The notes beneath the pieces are model-generated. The model searched no databases and was not told the origin of the DNA. It saw only the letters and a program-made list of their open reading frames with translations. 64,000 nucleotides of DNA from Brachionus manjavacas (taxonomy: Eukaryota > Rotifera > Eurotatoria > Ploima > Brachionidae): assembly GCA_019054805.1 (NCBI GenBank), contig JAHQIY010000001.1, forward strand, positions 2,308,501-2,372,500, given 5' to 3'. Shown one piece after another: positions 10,454 to 23,080 of the stretch; position 1 is the first letter of the stretch, and the number at the start of each line of letters is the position of its first letter. The position numbers and the translations under genes are program-made.

Positions 10454-11033
10454 TGACTTTTTGAACAAAATTGGAGCCATGCTTAAACCAATAAAGCCAA
10501 TCAATCCCAGTATTCACCAATTTGAAGCATGATTTTAGTTAAAGCTTTAGAAAAAAAAGGATTTTCATTTAATTTTTTTAATTTAGCTTTTTTTTTTTTG
10601 AAAAAAAAATTTAAATTTGGTTCAAAATTTTTATTGATTAAACAAAATTTAAGATCTAAATTTAAAAAAGCGATTCTGTTTACTTTATGTGGTATTGAAC
10701 TAAGAATGCTCATATTTTACAAGTTAAATAATTTTTTTTTAAAATAAATTTAATTTAAATTATCTCCATTTATTCCAAAACTTTCATTTATTTTTTAGTT
10801 AAATTTATCTGACCAAAGTTGTTCTAAATTCTTTATGGTCTAACAAATATGGCAATTAGATCACAAAATTGTTCAGTCCCGTTGATCTAAAGCATAAATT
10901 TAGAAAAAGCTTTTAAAAAATTATTCCTAAATTATTCCTAATTTAGCTTTTTTTGAAAAATGAAATTCTTAAATTTGGCTCTTAAATTTTATTCACTAAT
11001 TTTTGAAACAAAAATAAAAAAAAAAGCTTTAAA

Positions 11034-14000
11034 ATGCTCTTTACTGTATTTTTTCACGCTGATTTTTGCTACACCGATTCTTTGGACTGTCTCATTTTGG
11101 TTTTCATATTCTATTACTTGTATCTATTGATCCAGTCGATTTATCACGAATGCTTTGTAGACTCATATGTAAATTTAAGCAAAAATTTCTAAATTAAATT
11201 TCATTTAAAAATTTAAAAAAAGAAAAAAATAGTTTGTCTCAATTATGATCCTTCTATTCCGACCCACAAATACCTGGTAACTATTTTCACGGGCTATTTG
11301 AGCAACTCCAAAACAAAGCTCGATTTATCCATTAAACTTATCGGTATTTTAGCATAAAAAGAAAATGAAATTTTTTTATAAACTTTTTTTCAAGGGTCAA
11401 AAAGAAGCAGTATGATTTATAAATTGACTAAGTTTAATACAAATTTATTCAAGTCAGGCAGTGCTAATTCATTTTTGATGAGTGAGTTCAATTCACTTGG
11501 CCAAATTAGATCAATACGCTTCTATTTATCTAATCCTAATTCAAATGAGACCAACAAATGGTTTCTTAGACATGTTCAAGTGAGTGATATTGCCGAGAAA
11601 AAAGAAGAGTATTTTATTATTTATAGATGGTTTGTTTGTGATCTGAATTGTGTCCAAGAGTTTGATGTGGCTCAAAAATACGATGTTAAATCGTTTGGGC
11701 ACTTGTTTTTCGAGAATTTCGGCCGATTGCTTATCGATATGTGTCCATGGGTGAGTGTCTACTTTCCCAAGTATTACAGTGACATTCCAAGATACGCCAA
11801 ATGCCAATTGATTTTACTATTGATCAGTTTTTTTTCTCTAATTGACTACTTAGCCATCGAGCACAAAATTTACAATAAATTGTCAAAAATAACTTCAGAT
11901 AAATCAGATCAAATTTCTATTTTGGCCTGGTTGTCAGCTTTTTTGTGCGTTCTTTTAACTATCTGTATTTGGTTTATGCTCAAAAAGTTTTACCACACAG
12001 TCTGGCTGCATGACCAAAACAATAAATTCACTAAATTAAATCCAACTAAACTTAAACTCAACTTAAAACACAATGTGTTCGAGGATACATTTGAAAAGTT
12101 GATTAGTGAAATAAAATTTATCAGGATGAAAAAAAGAGACTCGGAAGAATTAGAAAAAATTAGAGGTAGCAAACCTGTGTTTAAAATAAATGACAAGGAA
12201 GTGGACATTGAAAATGATGATTTGAATACTAGCGATAATTTAAGCTTTAAAGGTAAATTATTTTGACAAGTGTTGTTTGAAATAAAAATGAATAATTCCT
12301 AAGACGCTGACTTTAATGGCTTATTGCTGAAACCAGAAGTGGAAGATTTAAATGACAATAGGAAAAAATCATCCGGGGTCTACACCATATTTAGTTTTCT
12401 GACCGATGATTATGATCTGGAGACGGCAGAGCAATCTAAGCGAAAAAAATCTAAAACCTATGTAGATAAACTTGACGATTCTATTAAAATATCTCTATAT
12501 AATTTTTTATTAGGTAAGCTAAAATTCTTTTCCAATTTTAACTACTCAAATATTTTTTAACTACTCAAATAGCCAAGAGTTTTATTTGGATCATTCATTT
12601 GGCCATATTTGGAATTGTAGTAATGTCCATTTTTGTATATGACAAATTTAGTAATTATGAGAATAAAGAGGATTTGATTGATCTCATAAATTTACTTACA
12701 AATCAAATATTAATAGTAAGTCATTAAATTTTTTTTAAAAATAACTAAATTATGTTTATAAATATTATTAAATATAGTAGTTGGAATAATTAAAATTTTC
12801 AGAAATTTTGTTTCATTTAAAATACTGAATTAAAAAAAATAAAATAATTATTATAAAATTTTTTGGTTTTTTGATAGATGGAATAGATGGAATTATTTCA
12901 CAAATAATAAAAGTTTTATTTTTAAATTTTATAAAACAAAAAAGGCAAGAAAGTAGAAAATTTCAGAAAAAAGTCAAGGCAGATTTAAAAATCAACTATG
13001 AAAAACTCATTTATTATTAAAAGGCTCGATGCTAGAAGGCAAAAAGGCCATATTTTTCTAACAAATTGTTCAAATCATTAATGTCACACACATTAAGTCA
13101 CTTTATTTAATTGAATTAAAGAATTACAGGAAATAATTTTTCAAATTCGATTGTTAAAAACAAGATTTATGGCAATTTGGTAAATAAATTAATATTTTCT
13201 TTCTTGAAATTTTGCTTTGAAAGCCTTCTTTAAAAGTTGTAGGATTTTTTCTTGATTTTCTTGGATCATTGATCCAGAAATACAAAACTCTTTGACTCAG
13301 TTATTCCATCTTCTTTACATTCTCGAATGTTTAAAAATATTTCTTTGATTTTATCGTTTATTGTTTCTTTGAGATCTTCTAAGTTTTCGATGCTTTCATT
13401 TTTGCTTCCTAGTTTTTCGTTTAATACTAGTTTTTTTTCCGTTTTGCGTTAATTATTTTAATAGACAATCGACAAGTTCTTTTGTAAATTTATTGACCAT
13501 CAGCCTTTTCACAAAATGTAGTTTTCTTTTTAGTAGCATCATTTTAATTGTTTCCATTTCTAGGGCATGCATGAGTTTGGATGTTTTGGCTATCTTTTTG
13601 AGCCCATAATTCTTTTGATTATGGTTCCTTCAGTTGTTTTTAGCTTTTTTTGGTCTATTTGATTAATTTTTAATGCTTCACTTCCGTAGGATAAGATAGA
13701 TCGGCAGTATGTTGTCTAAAGCTGGTATTTGATTTTGGCTTTGAGAATTCTGCCATTTATTCCAAGGGCTTTGATTATATTTAGACTCTTTATTGTATTT
13801 CTTATTCTTTGTTGTATGTGATCGTCATTTATATATTTCGAATTGATTAATACTACAAGATTCTTGATTTTGTCGTAAGTCTCGATCATTCAGTGATATT
13901 TTTTTGTTTCTTGGTTTTTAATGCCAAATACTATCAGTTGGGTTTTATCAGGATTAAACTTGATCTCTTTTTTTGGATCCGAATTCTTCGCATATTTCTA

Positions 14001-16350
14001 TAGCTCTTCAAAGAAAGCTGCTCGTCGTCACTTATGATCATTTTGTCGTCCGCATATAGGATTATACCAATTTGGAGATGTTAATTTTGATTTTGATATT
14101 TTTAATATTATAGAAAAAAATTTAAATTCTCTATCTAAACCACTTGGCCTTAGTCTTCACTCTTTAAAAATGAAGGAGTGATGACTTTTTGAAAAAATTC
14201 CGGAAACTTTTTGTTCATTCTGTATATGAATTCAATTGATGAACACAATTTAGGAGTTCAATAAATTCATTTTTTTGAATTTTTTTCTTGCCCTTTTTCA
14301 AATACATAAATAAAATAAATGATATAAAAAAATAGATAAATAAAATATTTTTACAACTTGTACATAATCATCTAATTAAAATATTTGAGAAAAATAATTG
14401 TATTTGTATCAATTAATTGAAATTTTGCTGATTTTTGGCTAACACATAAGTATTTGAAGAATTCTTGTCTCAAAAAAGGCATGTACTTAAAATTTTGACT
14501 TGTTTACTTTCATTATAGATTTCTTAAATTTTCAAGTAAAAAATAAAATTATTCCAAAAATATTTTATTTTTTTCTTATAAATTAAAAAATGCTATTTAA
14601 AATCAATTTTTTTCTCAAGTCATTTTTGTGCTACACTTTGATTGTGTTTTTCTATTCATTCATCAACGCTTTGTTAATCGAGTCACACGAGAACGACTTT
14701 TTTCGTCCTAAATACGTCGAATTCGACCTAGAAAACACTTTCCAAGACACCAACTATTATGACAATGAAAAAACATTGGAACTTAATCCAAACTCAAACA
14801 TAATTTTGAACACCAACGCCATCGAGCTCAACGATCTGAATGAGCAGCGAAAGATTCACCGTCTTCTGGAAAAAGACTTTTTTCTCAACATTGCCGAAAT
14901 TTTTTTGTACATTATTTTTTTCCTAGTAATTCTGACCTTTAACTATGAGAGTTCCTATATTGATTTGAAGGTGTTCTCCAACGAGTATCTAGATACGGTC
15001 ATTAAAGCAAACACTTCTTGGACTAGAGTAAAATTTTTCCATTTTTTTAAATAAATTTTTCATTTGAAATAAAAAAAAAAAATTTAGATAAACTCATTTA
15101 GTAGTTTCATTGATTGGAGCCAGTCTGAAATGGTTGCTTTGCTGAACAGACCAGGCCTCGACCAGCCAGACCTTTTGTACAACATATTCTTCAAAAAATC
15201 CTACCATGATAATCAATTTCTATTCAATTCAATTAGAATGTCTCACGCATACGAGCTAGTGGATGATTTTATGGAGGAAAATAAGTCGGTGAATATTTAC
15301 CAAGCTGGTAGATTCTATGAAAAGCTTTCTCATCAAGCCTTAAGGCCACACACAACTAGAATAACTTTTCACTATTTTCAAGTGTTTGGCAACGAGCCGT
15401 TCAGTCCACCGGAACTCTTGAATCAAACATACTTGATGACACTCGAAGCCAACTTGTTCAACATAGAGACGCGGGTATGGACCATTGTGAAGGCAAGCAT
15501 AGAAAAAAATGAAAAGGCCAATTTCATCAAAAAGCTCTCGTACAGCAACTTGAGAGAGACCAATTTTTTGAAACAAAATTCGGAGAAAATCCAGCCCATC
15601 AAAATAATATTCATAGTGATGATAAGTTTGTATTCGGTGAGCGAAGGCTTCCAGCTGAATGGTTCAGTGGAACAATTCGGCTGGCTCAAAGGATTTCTGT
15701 TGTACATCACTTCGCTAGACAATCTACTAGATCAGTGCTTGATTTTTTCCTCTCTTTTCTACATATCCATACTTGCCTATATTAGATTTTCCCTTAACAA
15801 AATCACTTCCGAACTGCTCAAAATCAACGCTGAATTTTACAGTTTGGATTTTTTTGTCAACATGGAAATGAAAATTCAGTTCCTTTGCAATTTTATGATA
15901 TTCATAGCTTTTCTAAAAGCACTTAGTTTGCTCAATTTCAATCCCAAGACCTATTTGATTACTGACACAGTGAAAAAAAGCTTTTTAGACTTAGCGTTGC
16001 TGCTGCTTTTTGCACTTCTAAATTACTCGCTTTATGCCGGCATTGGCAATGTGCTGTTCAAAAACGACCAGCAATTTAGTGACTTTAGAACGTCGCTGTA
16101 CACCTGTATACTAACTGTTGTCAGACACGTCGACTTTGACTTATTGATTAGGGAAAACTTTTTCGGTCTGTTCATTTGGCAAACAATTGGATACTTTTAC
16201 ATGCAGCGCACTCTGATTAACTTTGTCATTTCGGTGATCATTACTTATTTTGATCAGATCCGATACACTCACAAAAAAAGCCAAACAGAAGAGACTTTTG
16301 GTCGCATGATCAAAAATACTTTTGATTATTTTAGAATTTCTAAAAATTAA
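11034..16350 (+). CDS. Polycystin-1 family 11-TM protein with PLAT domain, short N-terminus
   Basis: Seven exons: 11034-11168, 11223-11343, 11395-12252, 12304-12513, 12573-12715, 14620-15027, 15088-16350. All phases close, giving 1045 residues. Order: TM1 (about 18-37), PLAT/LH2 domain (about 58-171, starting KYLVTIFTGYLSNSK, later NKWFLRHVQVSD), TM2-3 (221-281), cytoplasmic loop, TM4-5 (445-509, split by the fifth intron), TM6 (582-599), the extracellular polycystin domain (about 626-780), then the C-terminal cation-channel domain (785 to end; LNFNPKTYLITDTVKKSFLD and an ILTVVRHVDFD pore-like segment). PKD1-family proteins normally have a large ectodomain with GPS/REJ modules before TM1. None is seen here, and a divergent gene starts 640 bp upstream. 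Intron five (1.9 kb) carries a reverse-strand LINE. The exon-6 acceptor at 14619 follows a good pyrimidine tract; the ATG at 14590 is probably not a start. The first intron's acceptor was chosen by phase and is less certain. The role would be a ciliary or sensory cation channel subunit, inferred from the family. Confidence 0.8.
13190..14090 (-). mobile_element. LINE reverse transcriptase fragment in a polycystin intron
   Basis: Minus-strand translation with frameshifts yields NPDKTQLIVFGIKNQET, then IKYQL..TTYCRSILSYGSEALKIN and GTIIKRIMGSK, the usual C-terminal half of a LINE reverse transcriptase (a YGSE.L..N..D..KL motif). The part before the catalytic aspartates is reduced to a trace near 14050. 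The insertion accounts for most of the 1.9-kb fifth intron. Confidence 0.65.
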
Positions 16351-16413
16351 AATTTCCGTAGAAAAAATAAATTTTGTTACCACTTTGGCGGAAATGTCAA
16401 CGCTGACAAATAT

Positions 16414-16431
16414 CGGTTGCCATGGCAACCG
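16414..16431. promoter_or_regulatory. Perfect X-box palindrome (RFX site)
   Basis: The 18-bp perfect palindrome CGGTTGCCATGGCAACCG contains GTTGCCATGGCAAC, the ideal symmetric RFX-factor X-box known from promoters of ciliary genes in animals. It starts 63 bp after the polycystin stop codon and stands out in very AT-rich DNA. Which gene it serves is unclear: polycystin ends here and the next recognised plus-strand gene begins at 23.7 kb. Confidence 0.65.
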
Positions 16432-16449
16432 AATTTTTTTAACTCCCAA

Positions 16450-19400
16450 AACAATCGATATCTAGAGGTTAATTAACCAAGTGGGAAATTATTAAACTGG
16501 TTTAGTAAGAAAATTATTAAACTGATCAAAACTTCACGATTTATTATCATAAAAAGCAGATATTTTTCGTATAAATTAGTCTGATTTTGAACAAACAAAT
16601 GATAATAGTTTCTAAAAAAATTTGGTTTTTTTGAGTTATGAGAGGCAGAAAATTCTCATTTTTTTTCTCGATTTCACGACACAGCGTCTGAAATTAATTA
16701 GAAAAATATTACATAAAAATACATTGGGAGACTTGATTATCGAAATCTTACACGTACTTAAAAAATCGACTAATTCCAAATGACTGATTGTAGATTTAAA
16801 CTTTGTCAATACACTAACGCTCAATTTTAAAATAAATTCTAAGCATGTACCTGGAAATTAATCAGATTTGATTGTATCAAAAGATTTTTTTAAATTATGG
16901 AATTTTTCATGTTTTTATTTCAAAAAATTGTTTCAGTTAATTTATTTAAGGAAATTATGCATGGTACCTGAGCCAATTTTATCAGTTTTTCAATACTAAT
17001 AAATTTCTAACTTTTCAGGCATTATTAATAAGTATGAGCGGAAAATTACACCAAAATCACGAGCTCAAATTACAGTCTTTATCATTGCATTATATTTTTT
17101 AAAGTTTATTTTTATAACAATGACAGCTTTGAATAGTTCTAAATAAAATTCATTTTTTCAAGTCAATTGAGTGTTTTCTTAGAGCATCAAAATTAATTCT
17201 ATGAAAAAAATATAATTATTTTTCAAGTAAAGAAATTTTTTAAAGTCAATTTCACTATTTGTTAAATTTATTATATTCGAAAACAAATTAAGTAAAGTTT
17301 TATCGAGAATTTCGGATTTTTTCAGATAAGGTTTTGATCAAAACAAAGCTTTGAGAAAAAATCAATTTATTCCCAGAGCTATAAAATTTATGCATTTTAA
17401 TACTTTCGCGATAAGCAAATATTGAATATCTAATAAATAAATTATTTTATTCAGTTTAATTATGATTTCTAATTTATTCACTAAGATTATATTTACATCA
17501 GTATCCGGGATTTAAACGTCAATAAAAAATGTTTAAAAAAGTTTTTAATTTCGAAAAATCTAGCTTAAGTTAGTATTTTTTTCAATTATGTAAACTTGTT
17601 TAAAAGTATGCATAATATTAAAAATTTATGATTTTCTTTGATTGCTTATTAAACTTAAAATTTAAAACATTTTTCTGACTCGGGATCATTATTTATATTT
17701 TAAATATGGCATAAGCGTTAAAATCGAACTTTTTTCAAATTTGTTGGTACCTCAAAATTAAAAAAAAATTATGAGTAAGTTACATTTGCTATTGATGAAT
17801 CATTAGAATAAATCGATAAAAAATTTTTAACAAAATATAGGAAATATTAGGCTTTTGGGATTAAAGGCCCCAGACTATTTCTTCTACCAGCAAAGCATAA
17901 TTGTGATTTTGTTAAGAAATTATTTATTTATCAAAAATTAAAGAGACTTTCATTTGTAAGTTTTTATTTAAAAAGACTAAAAAAGACTAAAAAAAGACTA
18001 AAAAATTTTTGATAAAATTTTTATAGTCATAATCAAGAATTACCTAAAAAAAAGATTCAAATAAATAAATGAATTTTAAGATTAAAAATTAATAAATAGA
18101 CATATTTCCATGTTTAATCATAATCGAATGTAAAATTCTGCATTATAAAATTTTTCAAATATTAAAGTAAAGTTTTGCTCTGAGTGTTAAGTAGTGATTC
18201 TGCACTAAATTATATAGTTTCACAATGAGAATATTTAAATTTTTTTGTCAGGAGATATGTAACAATTTGAATTAAAATTTTAAAATTATCAAAAATTATA
18301 GATGGTTCAAACAATCGTATTTTTCTTATAAATTTTCTTCTTTTTTGTATTGCTTTCTAAAAAAAAATAAATTTTAAACAAAATATTAGAAAAACTAATT
18401 ACGATTAATTTGTTTGTAAATGGTTAAGCTAATCTGTACTACAAGCGCTTTTTTAGCGTAATCTTAAAATCCAAAATATTAAAGTAATTTTAAGAATAAA
18501 ATTTTTTTCGAACAAAAAAGAATATCTACGAAATTCAAAAATTTTATATATTATATATTATTTAATATAAATAAAATTAAAAATACTAGAAAAAGAAGAT
18601 TGTTCGAAAATTTCATAAAGAAAAGGACAAAACAAAGAATTTTAAATTAACAAAATTACAACTAACTTACAATTTAAATTTTTTTATTTTTTAAAATTTA
18701 AATTTAAATTTTTAAATAGGTTCAAGTTGATTGATTTAAAATTAGATTCAGTTTCAAGCTTTATAGCAACATTTTAAATTTTAGCCAAATTTTTAAAATG
18801 ACTATTTCAAATAAAGTTGTATCTTTAAGATATTTTGAATTAAGTACAATTTTTGGAAGTTTTAGGACAAAGAACAAAAAAAATTATCAATTCAAATTAC
18901 TTTTTTTGCTTAGACAGAAACCCTACAAATGCGAAAAGCGCATTACAAGAAAAATCATAAAAATTAAATTGCTGAGTTATTGTAGAGACTAAATCTGAGT
19001 GACTCAGACTTTTTATCGGCTGACAAATTATTCAGAATGAGTTTTAGGCCGATACAAAAAAAGTTATTAAATTTTTATTTCTGTTCTTTGTTCCAAAATT
19101 CTAAATTTAATTTTGAAATCTAGTGAGTTTGGAAACAATCAAATGAGACTATTGAAAACAAAGGAGTTTTTGACCAACTTTAAATCACTGTGCCCAACTT
19201 GCGGCTAAAGTTAACTTACCAAGTAGCTACGGTTAATGAAATTTATCAATGATATCTTGTGGAACCTGAATTTTCGGTTTTGCATCTAAATATTTAAAAA
19301 ATTTTGTTCTATTTTCCTTTATAAAAAAATTTGAAAAAATTTTGACACACTTTTTATGATTAATGAAGAAGATATTAAATTATAAAAAAATATTACAGCT

Positions 19401-21198
19401 ATGTCATCAAAAGAAGAAGTTCTGTGAAGAGCAGTGTTAAATTGTCCGTGTGAAAAACGGATCTTTAGATTTATTACCTGCTGCAAATTAGGTATAAACA
19501 TCGTAAATATGATTCAAAGATTTTAATTTTTATTTTTTTGTAAAAAAAAGATTGAAGAATTTTTTTTCCTTGATGGCGTTCTAGATTTTCGTTTAAATTA
19601 GTGATTGTATTTTCACACTTCACTGCTTTACATATCTATATTCATTAAAATTGAAAATAGAAAAATTTCTTGATTAAAAAACATAATTTAAAAAAATAGC
19701 AATCTATTTCGAAATGTTTTATAATAATGAAGAAATTATTTTTGTAAATTGCTGCAGATAAACTTTGTTTTTATCTTTTAAAATAATTTTAAAAATGATT
19801 TGCAGAACTGATTTAAAGAAAAATTAGCATGAGCATGATAATTTGTTATGAAATTTGAAGTTGCTCATAGAAGAACTTAAAAAAAATTCTTTTTTTTTCA
19901 TTAGTAAAATTATTTCATTATTACAAAATTACTCTTTTTAGATATAATTATATTTAGTCATTTCATTTAGAGTCACAATTTTTTTCTATTCATCTTCACT
20001 GCTTTCCAAAGCTTCTTTGTGGCTGTTATAAATTATTTCACAACTTTAACAATTTTTTCATTCTTTTCTCTATGATATTTTGTATCTTTTTTTATCTAAC
20101 TTAAGAAATGTTGCTTAACTAAAAGTTTTTTTATCATTTAATATCACAAAAATAAGTTATTTTTGAACAATTTTTTTGTTATGTTCATGTAATCAGCGGA
20201 TGTAAAACCGAATAAAAAAAGGGCTCTTGGGAGACTCTGGGTTGGTGGGTATCATAATTTGGAATTAATTTATTTTTTTTGAATAAATAAAAAAATAAAA
20301 AATTTCAATAATTTATTTAGATTATCCTAAAAATTATCTGTTTATATTTTTTTGGTTAACCAAAGTTGTTAAACGATTTTTTTTTAATAAGATAAATTTT
20401 AGATAAGAAGGTTGTTCGACTTTAGTATTTTATTATTCGGTGTGGTTTATTTCATTTTTTAATAATGTAAAGGAGAGCGTTTTAAAAATTAATTAACAAT
20501 TTAATAATTAATGCATAATTAATTATTAAATTGTTTTTTTATATTAGAAATGTGTATTTTGAATTTTTATTTTAACACTAGCAAAATAAAGGGTCCTACT
20601 AAACCACTGAACACTAATTTTAAACCATGATCCCCGATTACCTAGAAGAGAATTTAACGAGCTTTCTGAAAATGTGCTTAGTTTTAAAACCAGAAGTTTG
20701 GTTTTTGAGAATTTAAAATAATTCATTATATTTGAGAAAATATTCCTTTATTTTGCTTCTTTTTCTCATTTTCGTAAAGGCAAGTTACGTTTCTTTTAAT
20801 TTTAGTTTGATCTTTTGGTGATGGAATCAATTTTTTTAATAATAATTTGAGAAATTTCAAAAATAAAACTAAAAAATCTTAATTTATTAATGCAAGTCTT
20901 CAAATATTAGAATAAAAAAAAAATTTCGTTTAAATTTTTATTTAAATAAAATTATGTCAAACAAGTCAATTTTTAAAAAAAATTCAATTTTCGCAAAAAG
21001 CAAAAATTTTGGAGAAGAACTAATTTTATTTTCAAAAAAAGAGAAAATTTCAAACTAAATGACATATTAAACCTTTTGGAAATATTTTTGCTTTTTAAAA
21101 AGAGTTGGGGGTCATTGTTTTAGAAGGACCCAAAATAAAAGTATTTAGAAATATAGATAAAAATTTAATTTAAACAAAAATAAATATGTGCCATTTCT
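16450..21198. other. Gene-poor AT-rich stretch
   Basis: I see no supported gene. Short open frames (for example at 16636-16824 minus, 18798-18992 plus and 19319-19501 minus) have low-complexity K/I/F/N-rich products and no motif. Confidence 0.45.
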
Positions 21199-21393
21199 TT
21201 AATTTTGGGACATAAGTTTTTTAACACATTCTAAGCGAAAATAATTCTTACAGCTATTACAAACAATAAACTCTGATTCACAAATTAAAGAGCATAATTT
21301 GCACGAATTCGACTTAGGGTATGATTTTAATGTTTTTAAAATATTAGACTGTAGTAAAATGACTTGAAACAAGAGAAGAAAGTTCACCAACAA
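21199..21393 (-). pseudogene. Degenerate PHD-finger-like fragment
   Basis: A 64-residue frame contains CKLCSLICESEFIVCNSCKN followed by YFRLEC, a C-x2-C...C-x2-C...C spacing like a PHD finger in which the usual histidine is arginine. PHD-like fingers occur in first ORFs of some LINEs, and LINE debris lies 0.3 kb away, so a transposon origin is likely. No other domain. Confidence 0.3.
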
Positions 21394-21699
21394 AACTTAC
21401 AAAAGATGAAGCGAGTGTCTTAGAGTTTATATTTGATAGAAAAACTTGAAAATGTTCTCCACTCTTTATCTATTAATCTCTCTTTTTGATATTTTTAACT
21501 CTTCAAGATAAATTTGAATTCAAATGCATCACTTTATTTGAAACTTTTCGTAAAATTATTTTTATTTTCAAATTTTGTAGAATTCGATAAAACTTAACTT
21601 TTTTTTTTGTAATTTTTTATTTTGCCTATGAGTCAATAAATCATAAATAATAATAATAATATCAATTTGTGACTAAATAACTATTTTTTTTATTTAGGT

Positions 21700-22310
21700 A
21701 TGAGAAAATTTTTATTTGTTTTCTATACCGAGCAAGCATGTTGAAGTTTATGATCAAAACTTTATATCAAATTGCTCATTTTATATTTAATAATAAATTT
21801 CCTGAAGATTTAGGGAGAATTTTATAAAATTCTTGATGCAACACTGATTAACATAGTTTGTTAAATTAAAATTTCAAAAAAAAAAAATTTAAATTAATAG
21901 TTTGTTCAAAATTAACTAAAATGATCGATTATTTTTGATTTTTTAGCAAAGTTAATAATGCAAATATTCTTAACATAAAATATTATTTGGTATTTTAATT
22001 TTTTAATATCTTTGCGAAGTTAAGTTTTTTGTCTTTCGGATTTGGTACTCTTTTTCATTCTATTAATCGATTATTAATCCATTTGTTTTATGATCAACTT
22101 AGAATAATTTATTGAGACTGTAGCATAATATGTTAAATCATTACCGATAAAAAAAAATCATTTCGTTAATTTAAGAAATTATTATGCTTAATTTTAAATT
22201 GAGCATTTGATCATTTGATCATAAACTTCAACATGCCGCTAGAGCTCCTTCAGAACTAGCTCTCTTTCTAACCCTAGCCCTTTTTGGAATTACAACTCTT
22301 ATTTATATCT
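21700..22310 (-). mobile_element. LINE 3' tail split by a MITE
   Basis: The pieces at about 21700-21735 (TTTATTTGTTTTCTATACCG) and 22237-22260 (GCTAGAGCTCCTTCAGAA) together match the tail of the LINE at 42830-42870 (CTGTACCGAGCTAGAGCTCC). The intervening 21736-22236 is an inserted element. Confidence 0.65.
21736..22236. mobile_element. About 0.5-kb MITE with 22-bp terminal inverted repeats
   Basis: The left end GCATGTTGAAGTTTATGATC is exactly inverted at the right end (GATCATAAACTTCAACATGC). The interior is AT-rich and non-coding. It interrupts a LINE tail whose uninterrupted form exists at 42847. The exact target duplication could not be fixed because bases at the junction differ (possibly TA). 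Confidence 0.75.
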
Positions 22311-22589
22311 GGAAGTAAATCAAAATAAATTATAAATTAAATCGGTCATAAAGATTTATGATTCATTAAAACATAAAGATACAATCACATTGTCATTTGA
22401 TGAATTTAAAAGAACCGTCATAAAATATTTAATTATTTAACACTGACGGTATCACGAAATTCAAATACAAATTGAACAAAAATTCTTCTTTTTTTTATAA
22501 ACTGAAATTAAGGATAATAAAGTATATTTAAAAAAACACTGTACCTCATTTTGTTGTTACTTTAAGGCAAAAATAAAACATCAATAAGA

Positions 22590-23080
22590 TTTATTAGTAG
22601 TAGTTTTTATAACTGCAGCGTGATTAATCACGCAGAGCGCATCAGCCATGTGACTAACGCTCTGTTGCAGTTTCTAACGTGTCTGTTCAGGTTGTTTTTG
22701 AATGAGTTGACATATTAGGATTATGTTATATCATTAGGGAGCGCAGTCCAAATGTATGCTATCCTGTTGTTAAAGAATTCGTGTCTTTGATTGCAGCATC
22801 TCACTATTTCGCGTCTAAAGTCAGAGGGTCTACACGAGGAGAGCCTCGTGTAGACCCTCTGTGGCCTACACGAGGCTCTCCGCATTGTGGGGATGTAAGT
22901 CAGTTTATCTCCTCTAGTCCTTTTTCAATTTTGAATTTTTGGATTAGGTCGCCTCGAATTCTTCTCTCCAAAAGTGTCGATAAGCCTAATCTTTCGCATC
23001 TTCTATTGTAATGAAGATGTCTGAGCTCGTGTGAGACTTTTGTTGCTCAATGTCTGATTTGGTGTAAGGTGACCAGGGTG
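22590..23080 (-). mobile_element. LINE 3' end with microsatellite tail
   Basis: On the minus strand this less AT-rich block ends in an ACTACTACTAAT tail, as do the LINE ends at 7575 and 55440. It reads like the C-terminal LINE region across many frameshifts. It contains a striking hairpin at 22823-22860. Confidence 0.45.
22823..22881. repeat. 17-bp perfect hairpin plus a third inverted copy
   Basis: Arms 22823-22839 and 22844-22860 are perfect complements (AGAGGGTCTACACGAGG) with a 4-base loop. Then CCTACACGAGGCTCTCC at 22865-22881 repeats the sequence in the first orientation. It is in LINE-derived DNA. Confidence 0.95.

Noticed and set aside
10501..11030. Short frames of opposite strands (10501-10747) and a loose similarity between 10530-10650 and 10890-11010
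   Set aside because: K/F/L-rich simple sequence; similarity is explained by AT-rich composition and gives no supported exon or repeat.
14590..14619. ATG-started frame suggesting a separate polycystin-2-like gene beginning at 14590
   Set aside because: A polypyrimidine tract and CAAG acceptor at 14619 keep phase with the exon ending at 12715, and the membrane-segment order then matches a single 11-TM PKD1-type protein.
19000..19025. CTGAGTGACTCAG palindrome as a possible AP-1 site
   Set aside because: Spacing differs from the AP-1 core TGA(G/C)TCA and no gene is nearby.
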